DNA of 21,033 nt, taken from contig CABUUJ010000038.1 in the NCBI GenBank assembly GCA_902494715.1, positions 1 through 21,033 of the forward strand, read 5' to 3'. A model generated the notes under the pieces. That model was not told where the DNA came from and did not search any database. It saw nothing but the letters and a program-made list of their open reading frames with translations. Both the position numbers and the translations under genes were made by a program. Source of the stretch: an uncultured Collinsella sp. GTDB taxonomy: Bacteria > Actinomycetota > Coriobacteriia > Coriobacteriales > Coriobacteriaceae. Each line of letters opens with the position of its first letter. The stretch's first letter is position 1. Shown piece after piece: positions 1-7,131 of the stretch.

Positions 1-1189
1 AAATCGACGGGATCATGTTGATCTCGGCCATCTGCTCGTACTGATCGCGGCGGGCAGTCTGGCAGTGGATCATGACCGGGTGCAGGCTCGCTTTATCGGG
101 ATTAGGCGAATCCTCCAGCGCGCGCTTGTACACGCGCAGGTACTGATCGGCAGCCGCATCGCCATTGGTATGGGCGAGCAGCTGATGATTGCCGTCGATG
201 GCCTTGCGCATAAAGTCATAAGCGGCCTTGTCAGTCATGGTGCCATAACCGCAGTAACCCTCGCCCTCATCGCCGGGAGTGTAGGGCTCGGTCATCCACG
301 CCGTACGACCCTGGGGAGAACCGTCAAAGAACATCTTGAGCCCGCCGATACGGAAGTGACCGGTGTAGTCCTGCGAGACAAAAGGCTCGTGGTCGGCCAA
401 GATTTTGTCGACATCCTCGCCGTACATGGGATAGCTCACGACGTCCATCTTGAGCAGGCCCTTGTTCGCAAGGCCGCAGAACAGCGCTGCGAAGTCGGCG
501 GTGGTAGCACCCTCCTGGCAGGTGGTGATGCCGTTTTCCAGGTAGATGTCCTGCATCTCGCCGATCATGACGTCCATATCCATCTTCTGACGCGGCTGAA
601 TCACGGCAAAGACCGGCCACATAGCGCCCGGCTCCTCGCAGTAACCGTCCGGCGTGCCGTCGGCCTCGCGACCGTAGCGAGCGCCCTCGGGATCGGGAGT
701 CTCGGCGGCAATGCCGGCAAGCTCCAACAGCTTGGTGTTGGCAACAACCATGTGGCTCGAAGCGTGGACGGCGATAACCGGAATGGTCTCGCTCACGCGG
801 TCGAGCACGTGACGGTTAGGGTGCTCATGCTCGGCCAGGGAATTCTGGTCGTAGGAAACACCCATGATCACGCCGTCCTCGCCAATGCCGCGCTGCTCGG
901 CAAAGGCAGCCAGACGCTCGACGATCTCATCGAAATCCGCCGCGCCGTTAAGGTCGGCAGCCACGATGTACTGCGTGCAGCCAGAGATGTGGCTGTGGGG
1001 GTCAATCAGACCGGGCATAAGGCAGGCGCCGTTGAGGTCAATCTCCTCGGCATCCTCTGCCTGAGCGCGAGCCTCCTCGAGCGAGCCGGTAAACGCGATG
1101 GTGCCGTCGTCTGCAACCAGCAGGGCCCCAAAAGTCTCGTCCTCGCCGGTCATGGGAACAAAGTCGCCGTTAAAGTACAGCTTCTTCAT
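1..1189 (-). CDS. Amidohydrolase family protein (YtcJ-like), C-terminus cut by window edge
   Basis: Reading back from an ATG at 1189 gives an open frame of 396 codons that runs off the left edge. The protein starts MKKLYFNGDFVPM and carries the metal-binding HxH of amidohydrolases in LIDPHSHI (His65 and His67). Further on it has HTNGDAAAD and IHCQTARRDQ, which correspond to the later metal-ligand and active-site blocks of the YtcJ/amidohydrolase-3 family. Family members are usually about 530-550 residues, so roughly a quarter is missing. It should be a cytoplasmic metal-dependent hydrolase of a C-N or related bond; the substrate cannot be inferred. The start is supported by AGGAG six bases upstream, lying over the end of the MFS gene. 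Only three bases separate the MFS stop from this ATG, so the two are cotranscribed and the transporter probably imports the substrate or exports the product. Confidence 0.85.
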   Translation of the reverse strand, partial: MKKLYFNGDFVPMTGEDETFGALLVADDGTIAFTGSLEEARAQAEDAEEIDLNGACLMPGLIDPHSHISGCTQYIVAADLNGAADFDEIVERLAAFAEQRGIGEDGVIMGVSYDQNSLAEHEHPNRHVLDRVSETIPVIAVHASSHMVVANTKLLELAGIAAETPDPEGARYGREADGTPDGYCEEPGAMWPVFAVIQPRQKMDMDVMIGEMQDIYLENGITTCQEGATTADFAALFCGLANKGLLKMDVVSYPMYGEDVDKILADHEPFVSQDYTGHFRIGGLKMFFDGSPQGRTAWMTEPYTPGDEGEGYCGYGTMTDKAAYDFMRKAIDGNHQLLAHTNGDAAADQYLRVYKRALEDSPNPDKASLHPVMIHCQTARRDQYEQMAEINMIPSI

Positions 1190-1192
1190 GAC

Positions 1193-2809
1193 CTACTCCT
1201 CCTCTTTGGAGAACTTCTTGATAGCAGGGGTGGTGGCCAGGCCAAGCACGATGATGGCAGCGCCCACGTAGTAAGCGAAACGCGTGGAGTTGAAGCGGGA
1301 CTGGGCATTGATCTCGACCAGGGCGTCGCGCTCCTCATCGCTCATATCGATGTCCTCAATAGAAGCGCGGAAGTTCTCATCGGAGACGAGGTCGATATTG
1401 CGCTCGGAAATAGCGGCGACGGTGGACTCGGAAATGCGGGAATCGTTAGCGGCTGCATCCTTCACGGAGTTGGTGATACCAAAGAGCAGCACGGCACCCA
1501 GCAGGGCAATGCCGATGGCCTGGCCAACGTTACGCATGGTGGTCTGAATGCCGCCGGACTGGGAAGCGTCGCGCTCGTTCACGGCAAGGGCGACAACGTT
1601 GTTGGCCTGGGCGGAAACGATACCGGCGCCCGAGCCGGCAACAACGCAGCCAATGAGAATGCCCGGCATGGAAGCAGCGTCGAGCGTAACGGAGAACGCC
1701 ATGATGATCAGGGCGGCGGCAAGGGTGAGGTAGCCGACCTGGATGACGCGACGCGGGTTAGCCTTCGGCATGAACTTGGGGATACCGATGGAGAAGGCGA
1801 AGGTCGGAACGCCAACGACGATGGAGAGCACGCCAACGATAGCCGGAGACCAGCCAGCAACGAGCTGCAGGTAGGGGGCCATCAGAATGGACTGAACACC
1901 CATGAAGAAGAACGTGATGGCGGAGGCGGCGAGACCGGCGAGGACCTGCGGGGTCTTAAGGAAGGACTGGGGCAGCAGGGCAAAGCCGTTCTTCTCCTCG
2001 ACCTTCTTCTCGACGTTGATCATAACGATGAGGATGATCACGCCCAGGACAGCCATGGGCAGGCAGGGGGAGATACCGGCGATGGTGAAGGGGCATGCCG
2101 GGAAGGGCTCGACGAGGCCCCAAGCGGAGATGCGGGACACGCCGACCAGGAACAGGAACAGGCCGGTTGCGGCAAGGGCAACGCCAACGCCATCGAACTT
2201 GAGCTTCTCATCGGACTGCTCGATCTCGGGCAGCTTGAAGGACAGCAGGAACACGAGTACAAAGTAGGCGGCGAGGACGAAGAACGTCACGCGCATGCCG
2301 GCGGCCATGAGCACGATCGAAAGCAGCAGCGGCAGCAGGGCGGAAAGGCCAGAAGCGGCGCCGATACAGCCAAATGCAAGTACGCGGTTCTTACCGTGAT
2401 AGATCTTGGGGACGAGGCCCAGGACCGAGGGGATCATGAACGAGGCACCGAAGCCCACGAGGGTGCGACCGCCCCAAATGAAGATGGCCATATTGGGGGA
2501 CATAGCGAGCACGACCTCGCCGGCGGCGCACAGCAGAGCGCCCATGCGGAAGTTCTTCTTCCAGCCGATGATGGTGCCCATCATGCCACCGGCGATCATA
2601 AAGGCGCCGGCCATGAGGGAGTAGACCATGTTGGCGAGCTGGATGTCGGCGGTGGTGGCGCCGAGGTCCTGCGTCAGGGCGGTTGCGGCGAGCGAAAGGG
2701 CGCCGTTATCGCCCGAAGTGCCCATCTGGGCCAGGATCAGAACGAGAACGGGGAGAAGCATGAACTTCTCGGCACCCTTCTCCTCTGCCACAGCTTTAGC
2801 TTTAGCCAT
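1193..2809 (-). CDS. MFS transporter, DHA2 (14-helix, EmrB/QacA-like) family
   Basis: A 538-residue, strongly hydrophobic protein. The first helix begins near residue 17 (FMLLPVLVLILAQMG) and is followed by GDNGALSLAATAL, typical of drug:H+ antiporter family 2. The motif-A-like loop GGMMGTIIGWKKNFRMG lies between helices 2 and 3. The length and helix count fit a 14-helix DHA2 carrier. An acidic stretch before the last helix (about residues 445-510) is an extra extracytoplasmic loop. The start is supported by an AAAGGA-type site upstream. It heads a two-gene operon with the amidohydrolase, which points to a dedicated metabolite carrier more than a general drug pump, though that is inference. 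The promoter region carries a palindrome shared with the next gene upstream. Confidence 0.88.
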   Translation of the reverse strand: MAKAKAVAEEKGAEKFMLLPVLVLILAQMGTSGDNGALSLAATALTQDLGATTADIQLANMVYSLMAGAFMIAGGMMGTIIGWKKNFRMGALLCAAGEVVLAMSPNMAIFIWGGRTLVGFGASFMIPSVLGLVPKIYHGKNRVLAFGCIGAASGLSALLPLLLSIVLMAAGMRVTFFVLAAYFVLVFLLSFKLPEIEQSDEKLKFDGVGVALAATGLFLFLVGVSRISAWGLVEPFPACPFTIAGISPCLPMAVLGVIILIVMINVEKKVEEKNGFALLPQSFLKTPQVLAGLAASAITFFFMGVQSILMAPYLQLVAGWSPAIVGVLSIVVGVPTFAFSIGIPKFMPKANPRRVIQVGYLTLAAALIIMAFSVTLDAASMPGILIGCVVAGSGAGIVSAQANNVVALAVNERDASQSGGIQTTMRNVGQAIGIALLGAVLLFGITNSVKDAAANDSRISESTVAAISERNIDLVSDENFRASIEDIDMSDEERDALVEINAQSRFNSTRFAYYVGAAIIVLGLATTPAIKKFSKEEE

Positions 2810-2880
2810 GTGTTGGTTCCTTTCTTTTCCGTTTCACGCGGGCATTGAACCCCTTTGAGCCCGCGCGTCTTGTCGAGGCA

Positions 2881-2938
2881 AATATAGGCTGGAGCGCAAT
2901 ACGGACGGCATCAGAGCCATTGCCGTAGATACGGCAAT
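2881..2938 (-). promoter_or_regulatory. MFS/amidohydrolase promoter with palindromic operator
   Basis: On the minus strand a TATATT -10 box lies at 2886-2881 with no good -35 hexamer (GCCGTC at the 17-bp position). About 10 bp further upstream is an almost perfect palindrome at 2919-2938 with 9-bp arms and a 2-bp centre; its core is TTGCCGT-AGAT-ACGGCAA. A weak -35 with a palindrome just upstream is the usual layout of an activator-dependent promoter. The same core occurs at 3633-3650 before the next gene. Confidence 0.55.
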
Positions 2939-2982
2939 TCTGACGGCGGGCCTAAAGGGCATCTGCTTTTTCTCGTGTCAAG

Positions 2983-3020
2983 CAAAACGGCCGACCCCTT
3001 TGCTCGGGCTGACCGTTTTG
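2983..3020 (-). terminator. Stem-loop terminator downstream of the small membrane protein
   Basis: CAAAACGG (2983-2990) pairs with CCGTTTTG (3013-3020), with a partly pairing GC-rich interior. The arms provide A and T tracts on both strands. It lies 28 bases past the stop of the 3048-3554 gene and before the MFS promoter, so it separates the two transcription units. Confidence 0.65.
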
Positions 3021-3047
3021 AAGAGACAGTTTGATTGTTGGAAAATC

Positions 3048-3554
3048 CTAGGCAGTCGCGGCGACTTCCCCAGCGTCGACACCCGCGGTGGTGGCACCGA
3101 TGACGGCGTAGCCGCTCACACAGCCGGCAACAGCGCACATAACGCCCTTAAAGATCATCATGCCCGTGCGCGAAAGCGGCAGCGGGAGCACAAAAGTGCA
3201 AAGCCATGCAAGGGGCGTGGCAACTACGAGAGCGATGATGCCGACGACGATCGACAGGGGAATCGACTTTTTGGGCAGCTTTGCCAGCCAACCATAGCCT
3301 TCGGAATTACCAAGGTAAACACCCTTGTTGAAGTCCATCTTGGTCAGCGGCACCACGCACCAAGTCAAGATGAGACCGAGCAGGGCACCCGTCAGCGCAA
3401 TCTCCTCGACAACCTTACCGGCGGCAAAGGTAATATCGGCGTCCCCCGCGTGCATGCCCATAAAGATAAGTGCGTTGACGACGCCGTTGACGATGCCGTA
3501 ACCGACGATGCACTTGTTCTTAAGATAGCTCTGGTAGTCCTTTGCGGCGGCCAT
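3048..3554 (-). CDS. Small four-helix membrane protein of unknown function
   Basis: I do not recognise the family. The 168-residue protein starts MAAAKDYQSYLKNK and has four likely membrane segments, at about residues 15-34, 48-71, 97-122 and 130-155. A short basic stretch (KLPKK) precedes the third helix. The longer open frame reaches much further upstream, but GGGGAGGG just before the ATG at 3554 and the promoter-like sequence at 3595-3600 both argue for this start. It is a single-gene unit with its own terminator. The palindrome in its promoter is the same as the one before the MFS-amidohydrolase operon, so the three genes are probably coregulated. A partner or accessory role beside the transporter is possible but unproven. 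Confidence 0.75.
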   Translation of the reverse strand: MAAAKDYQSYLKNKCIVGYGIVNGVVNALIFMGMHAGDADITFAAGKVVEEIALTGALLGLILTWCVVPLTKMDFNKGVYLGNSEGYGWLAKLPKKSIPLSIVVGIIALVVATPLAWLCTFVLPLPLSRTGMMIFKGVMCAVAGCVSGYAVIGATTAGVDAGEVAATA

Positions 3555-3594
3555 ATGCCCTCCCCATTTTCGCAGTGTCATTTGAGTGGGGCAC

Positions 3595-3650
3595 AGTGTA
3601 TCCTCGCGCGCATTCCGCGCTGACCAGAAGGATTGCCGTATTAACGGCAA
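3595..3650 (-). promoter_or_regulatory. Promoter of the membrane-protein gene with the shared palindrome
   Basis: The minus strand has TACACT at 3600-3595 as a -10 candidate and no recognisable -35. The palindrome TTGCCGT-ATTA-ACGGCAA lies at 3633-3650. Its centre is about 41.5 bp from the -10 box, against 42.5 bp for the sister site before the MFS gene. The near-identical geometry makes a common activator likely. Confidence 0.5.
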
Positions 3651-3662
3651 CAGGCGCACCCC

Positions 3663-3697
3663 ACCGCCACGAAGGGGACAGGCACCTTTGTGGCGGT
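3663..3697. repeat. Structured REP-like repeat, variant copy
   Basis: ACCGCCAC (3663-3670) pairs perfectly with GTGGCGGT (3690-3697). The loop holds GGGGACAGGCACC, flanked by AAGG and CCTT that extend the stem. The layout and the GGGACAGG core match the elements at 6879-6920 and 7377-7418, but the stem sequence differs and stays paired. It lies between the divergent membrane-protein and LacI genes, close to both promoters. Confidence 0.55.
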
Positions 3698-3714
3698 TTT
3701 CAACATGGTGGACT

Positions 3715-3745
3715 TTGACACCCCAGGGGCAGGCGATGCTACAAT
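3715..3745 (+). promoter_or_regulatory. Promoter of the first LacI-type regulator
   Basis: A consensus TTGACA (3715-3720) and TACAAT (3740-3745) are separated by 19 bp. TG one base before the -10 box makes it an extended -10, which can compensate for the long spacer. The start codon follows 35 bases downstream. Confidence 0.6.
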
Positions 3746-3780
3746 CTGCCTTGTACTTGAAACGCATCAAAGGGGCCGCT

Positions 3781-4893
3781 ATGGCAAAGGTAAAAATCAG
3801 CGACGTCGCGCGCGAGGCTGGGGTTTCGTTGGGCACGGTTTCCAACGCGCTCAACCATCCCGAAAAGTTGCGCCCCGAGACCCTCAAGCTCATCAACGAG
3901 ACCATCAATCGCCTTGGCTATCTGCCCAACCAAAGCGCTCGTCAGCTCGCGGGCGGCGCCACCAAGTCCTTTGGCCTGGTGCTCCCCCGGCTCGATCACG
4001 GCTTTTCGCTCCAAATCGCCAGCGGCGCCCACAACGAGGCCCGCAAGCACGGCTACGATCTGCTCATCGCCAACGCCGATAACGACGATATTCTCGAGGA
4101 CCATTACCTGCGCTACTTTATGGGCACCCAGATGTCCGGCGTCATGGTTCAGCCCATGGCGTCCCCCGACTGGCACCCGGCCATGACTAAAATGCCCGTT
4201 CCGATCGTCCATCTGGACATCCACTGTTCCGAGCCCGGCTACTATGTAGCGGCCGACAACGAGGCCCAGGGTCGCATCATTGCCGAACTCGCCATCGCCC
4301 GCGGCGCACACCATATTGTCGTCGTCGGCCGAGCAGCATTTATGCAACTCACCCTGCGCGTCCTTGGCATTCATAAAGCGCTCGCTCTACACCCCGATAT
4401 CAAGATCGAAGTCATCGACGCCGGCGAATGGAATACCGCCGCCGACGGCTACGGCATCGGCGCCCAAATCGCCGCGCGCCCCGCCGACAAACGCCCCGAT
4501 TTTGTCGTCGGCCTGACCGACGTGCTGGCCTCGGGCGTCATCTCGGCGCTGGTCGACAAAGGCATCGCCGTCCCCGGGCAAGTACGCGTGGCCGGATGCG
4601 ACGGCAACCCACTCGCTTGGAGCGGATCGGTCCCGCTCACTACGGTAGCGCCCCCGGGCTACGAGATTGGCCGCAAGGGCGTTCAATTGCTCATGGAGCA
4701 AATTGAGAACAAGGCCCCGGCAAAGACCAAGCACGTCCACATCGGCTCTGCCGCGCGCACCGTCACCGCGGTCACGGCCATCGAGGACATCAACCGCCAA
4801 GAACTCGTGCGGCCGTTCCTGCTGGAACGCGCCAGCACCCAGGCAAGCAGCCAGACCGACGCCACGGCCATCAACCTCGGTGCGTATCTATAG
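3781..4893 (+). CDS. LacI-family transcriptional regulator
   Basis: A 370-residue protein. Residues 4-50 are a LacI-type helix-turn-helix (VKISDVAREAGVSLGTVSNALN) followed by the hinge region RLGYLPNQSARQLAGG. The rest is a periplasmic-binding-protein-like effector domain, with DNEAQGRIIAELA and VAGCDGNPLA typical of sugar-sensing members. An earlier in-frame ATG at 3586 exists, but the HTH normally begins within the first few residues and a promoter lies at 3715-3745. AAGGGG precedes the ATG at 3781. No sugar genes adjoin it: the gene is divergent from a membrane protein and convergent with a HAD phosphatase. Its targets are therefore probably elsewhere, or are itself and the divergent gene. 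Confidence 0.9.
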   Translation: MAKVKISDVAREAGVSLGTVSNALNHPEKLRPETLKLINETINRLGYLPNQSARQLAGGATKSFGLVLPRLDHGFSLQIASGAHNEARKHGYDLLIANADNDDILEDHYLRYFMGTQMSGVMVQPMASPDWHPAMTKMPVPIVHLDIHCSEPGYYVAADNEAQGRIIAELAIARGAHHIVVVGRAAFMQLTLRVLGIHKALALHPDIKIEVIDAGEWNTAADGYGIGAQIAARPADKRPDFVVGLTDVLASGVISALVDKGIAVPGQVRVAGCDGNPLAWSGSVPLTTVAPPGYEIGRKGVQLLMEQIENKAPAKTKHVHIGSAARTVTAVTAIEDINRQELVRPFLLERASTQASSQTDATAINLGAYL

Positions 4894-4918
4894 CACGCCC
4901 GCAAGTATGCTAAGTCGC

Positions 4919-4968
4919 CGCTCAAGCAAAAGGGGCCCGACCATTGCCGGGCCCCTTTTGCTTGAGCG
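4919..4968. terminator. Bidirectional terminator between the LacI regulator and the HAD phosphatase
   Basis: Perfect 21-bp arms at 4919-4939 and 4948-4968 enclose an 8-base loop. Each arm holds an AAAAGGGGCCCG or CGGGCCCCTTTT core, giving A and T tracts on both strands. It lies between the convergent stops at 4893 and 5007 and serves both genes. Confidence 0.92.
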
Positions 4969-5006
4969 CAAACGTGGGCAATTGCTCGTTTCAACACCGC
5001 AATTGT

Positions 5007-5657
5007 CTAGCGCACGGCCTTGACCGCCGCCGCCAGATCGAACAGCGTATCGAGCACGGCCTCGCAGCCATCCACCACGTCCTGCGGCAGCGGCACGATA
5101 TCGGGGACGGCGAAGACATGGCATCCGGCCGTGATGCCCGAGACGCAGCCGTTGCGCGAATCCTCGACCACGGCACATTCCTCGGGAGCAAAGCCCGCGC
5201 ACTCGCAGGCGAGCAGATACATCTCGGGGTCGGGCTTGCCGTGCACGACGTCCTCGCCACACGTTACCGTTTCAAACTTGTCAAAAAGACCGACCATCTT
5301 AAGGTTGCGCTCGGCCGTAACGAGGCGCGACGACGTCGCTAGGCCCACGTGATAGCCCGCAGCCAGCAGCTCGTCTAGGCACTCGGCGGCGCCGGCCTTA
5401 AGTTCCAGTTCGGTCTTGACCATCTCGTCGCGAATCTCCTTGTGGCGGACATAGACCGCCTCGGTGGTTTCGTGGCTGCCGTAATGCTTATCGAGGATGT
5501 CCATGACATCGGGCAGCGTGCGACCGATAAACTGACGGATCAGCGCATCATCAATCGCGAGCCCCAGCTCAGCGGCGCCTGCCTTCCAGGCCTTAATCCC
5601 CAAACGCTCGGTGTCGACCAGCGTTCCGTCCATGTCAAAAATAACAGCCTTGATCAT
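5007..5657 (-). CDS. HAD-superfamily phosphatase, beta-phosphoglucomutase-like
   Basis: A 216-residue protein with all HAD motifs: DMDGTLVDT near the start (Asp8 nucleophile, Asp10 acid/base), ATSSR as motif II, GKPDPEMYLLA as motif III with the catalytic Lys, and VVEDSRNG as motif IV. The helical cap inserted after motif I (about residues 16-80) is the subfamily I pattern of beta-phosphoglucomutases and small sugar-phosphate phosphatases. The ATG at 5657 was chosen over one 11 codons earlier because GAGGGGG precedes it and the domain starts directly there. It probably dephosphorylates or isomerises a phosphosugar. It is a monocistronic gene divergent from larE. Confidence 0.85.
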   Translation of the reverse strand: MIKAVIFDMDGTLVDTERLGIKAWKAGAAELGLAIDDALIRQFIGRTLPDVMDILDKHYGSHETTEAVYVRHKEIRDEMVKTELELKAGAAECLDELLAAGYHVGLATSSRLVTAERNLKMVGLFDKFETVTCGEDVVHGKPDPEMYLLACECAGFAPEECAVVEDSRNGCVSGITAGCHVFAVPDIVPLPQDVVDGCEAVLDTLFDLAAAVKAVR

Positions 5658-5823
5658 ATCGGCCCCCTCACCGGATTGTGTTACTACCACTCTACCGCAC
5701 TTACAAACTTGTATATAACGTATATAGCATATTGCACTTTCGTTACATAGATAGAAGACTTATGGCAAGTAACGCATTAGGATTATAGTTTTCGACCGAG
5801 TACTCAATGGTAAGGATCGTTTC
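5658..5823. promoter_or_regulatory. Divergent promoter region of the HAD phosphatase and larE
   Basis: This 166-bp AT-rich gap contrasts with the GC-rich genes around it. TATAGT at 5784-5789 is a plausible larE -10 box but lacks a clear -35. A TATATA-ACG-TATATA imperfect dyad lies near 5711-5726, and CGTTAC/GTAACG arms occur near 5738 and 5768. The assignments are tentative. Confidence 0.3.
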
Positions 5824-6702
5824 ATGATTTTAGACACCACGGCACCCGCAGAGGAGCTTCAAGACAAGCTATCGGCGCTCGAACAGCTGCTTTTGGCATA
5901 CGGGCGCGTGGCTATCGGGTTTTCCGGTGGCGTCGACAGCAGCTTTTTGGCCGCCGTATGCGCCCGCATCATGCCTACCAATACCCTCCTCGTCCATCTC
6001 ACCACGCCGCTCATCGGCACGCCCGAACAGGCCTCGTTTGAGCGGTCCGTTGATGGACAAGCCAATGAAGGGGCGCATTTTAAGCTCCCCGTGCTCAATC
6101 TTTCGGTCGATCAGCTGCAGCTCCCCCAAGTAGCCTGCAACGATGCCAATCGCTGCTACCACTGCAAGCACGCTGGCTTTACCGCCATCGTCAACCACGC
6201 CAAGTCGCTCGGCTTTCCCACCGTCATCGATGGCAGCAATGCAAGCGATCGCGGTGACTACCGCCCCGGCATGCGTGCGGCAGAAGAGCTCGGCGTACGC
6301 TCACCCCTTATGGAGGTCGGCTTTACCAAGGACGAAGAGCGCGAGCTGCTGCGCGCATGGGGCTATCCCGTTTGGAACCTGCCGGCGGGAGCCTGCCTTG
6401 CCACGCGCGTCCCCACGGGCGAGGAGCTTACGCGCGAGAAGGTCTCCCTGATTCGCGCCTGCGAGGATTACCTGCACGATCTTGATCTGGCACAGGTACG
6501 CGCGCGCTTGGTCGGCGGCTGCATGCATATCGAGGCCGCACCCGCAGATGTCGCCAAGATTGCTGCCCTCGGCGGTGCCGCCGTCGACGACAAGGGCAAG
6601 ACCCCGCTGCCCGCCGTTATCGAGACCGCGCTGCGCGAGCTGGGCTGCGGCCATATCTCCCCCGAGGTCACCCCCTACATCCACGGCAACATGAACCTTT
6701 AG
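5824..6702 (+). CDS. larE: ATP-dependent sacrificial sulfur transferase LarE
   Basis: A 292-residue PP-loop ATPase. The SGGVDS pyrophosphate-binding motif lies at residues 34-39 and the family block DGSNASDRGDYRPG at 136-149. PAGACLATRVP carries Cys191, in the position of the cysteine that LarE sacrifices to form dehydroalanine. A CYHCK pair lies at 111-115. LarE adenylylates the carboxyls of a nicotinic-acid-derived dinucleotide and inserts sulfur, giving the pincer that later binds nickel for lactate racemase and related LarA enzymes. AAGGA seven bases upstream supports the start. LarB, LarC and LarA are not in the window, so the partners must be elsewhere. The gene is monocistronic, with a hairpin directly after the stop. 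Confidence 0.9.
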   Translation: MILDTTAPAEELQDKLSALEQLLLAYGRVAIGFSGGVDSSFLAAVCARIMPTNTLLVHLTTPLIGTPEQASFERSVDGQANEGAHFKLPVLNLSVDQLQLPQVACNDANRCYHCKHAGFTAIVNHAKSLGFPTVIDGSNASDRGDYRPGMRAAEELGVRSPLMEVGFTKDEERELLRAWGYPVWNLPAGACLATRVPTGEELTREKVSLIRACEDYLHDLDLAQVRARLVGGCMHIEAAPADVAKIAALGGAAVDDKGKTPLPAVIETALRELGCGHISPEVTPYIHGNMNL

Positions 6703-6729
6703 GTTACGCCGTTTTACAAACGGCGTAAC
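6703..6729. terminator. Stem-loop immediately after larE
   Basis: GTTACGCCGTTT (6703-6714) pairs perfectly with AAACGGCGTAAC (6718-6729) across a 3-base loop, beginning at the base after the larE stop. There is no downstream T run, so termination would be weak or the hairpin may protect the 3' end. Confidence 0.6.
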
Positions 6730-6780
6730 TGCTCGGCGCTGCGCAGGCCCCGGGCACGGCAATCTGACGTTCAACTTCAC

Positions 6781-6805
6781 GGGCGCGACCAAAAGGTCAG
6801 CGCCC
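6781..6805 (+). terminator. Second stem-loop downstream of larE
   Basis: GGGCGC-GACC pairs with GGTC-A-GCGCCC around an AAAA loop, with one bulged base. It is followed by GCTTGTTT, a short T-rich tail. This is a likely backup terminator for larE. Confidence 0.5.
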
Positions 6806-6878
6806 GCTTGTTTCACGTCACCTTGCCGCACCCGGAGCCTGCTCGCTCGCATATGCTCGACCTGGACTGCGTTAACTG

Positions 6879-6920
6879 ACCTACCAAAAAGGGACAGGTT
6901 TATTTTGGCAGGTTTTATCT
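6879..6920. repeat. Structured REP-like repeat, copy 1
   Basis: ACCTACCAAAA (6879-6889) pairs with TTTTGGCAGGT (6903-6913), with one mismatch. The loop carries AGGGACAGGTTTA. From 6884 to 6920 (37 bp) it is identical to the copy at 7382-7418, and it also shares the GGGACAGG core with the variant at 3663-3697. The hairpin plus conserved loop resembles REP-type elements. Confidence 0.7.
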
Positions 6921-6943
6921 TGGGAAAATATCGCGAGGCAGTC

Positions 6944-6986
6944 GCCCCTCTAGCACCCATCAAACTTCGAGAGACGATAGAGGGGC
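6944..6986 (-). other. Stem-loop past the winged-helix remnant
   Basis: GCCCCTCTA (6944-6952) pairs with TAGAGGGGC (6978-6986), 9 bp with a 25-base loop. It lies just past the stop of the remnant at 7000 and may be the old terminator of that gene. It has no clear T run. Confidence 0.35.
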
Positions 6987-6999
6987 AATTCGGCTGCAT

Positions 7000-7131
7000 C
7001 TACTTCTTCCGATAGCGGCGGTTGCGGCTCGTCGACGAACCCATTACTTCGATGAGTCCTTTATCCTCCATTTTTGGCAGATGGTAGCGGACGGACGAAT
7101 TTTGGCATTCCGTCTCTCTAAAACAATAGAT
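7000..7131 (-). pseudogene. C-terminal remnant of a winged-helix DNA-binding protein
   Basis: Reading the minus strand from about 7122 to the TAG at 7002-7000 gives FRETECQNSSVRYHLPKMED followed by KGLIEVMGSSTSRNRRYRKK and the stop. This is the recognition helix and wing pattern (S-V-R-Y-H-L-x-K-M, G-L-I-E, RRYR) found at the C-terminus of Fic-like and AlbA/Schlafen-type ATP-binding proteins. The frame is closed upstream by a TAA at 7134-7132, and no start codon or other domain precedes it. The rest of the gene appears deleted and the TCTCTAA array begins at the break. The family is inferred from pattern alone. Confidence 0.5.

Noticed and set aside
65..2848. A 927-codon open frame on the plus strand
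   Set aside because: It lies antisense to both the amidohydrolase and the MFS gene, crosses their junction, and its product is low-complexity (Gly, His, Asp, Glu rich) with no domain. It is a by-product of GC-rich codon use.
3555..3908. N-terminal extension of the small membrane protein by 118 codons
   Set aside because: It would cross the promoter-like sequence, the shared palindrome and the start of the divergent LacI gene. A strong ribosome site directly precedes the ATG at 3554.
3738..4374. Minus-strand open frames opposite the first LacI gene
   Set aside because: The LacI HTH and effector domain on the plus strand are unambiguous; the antisense frame has no domain.
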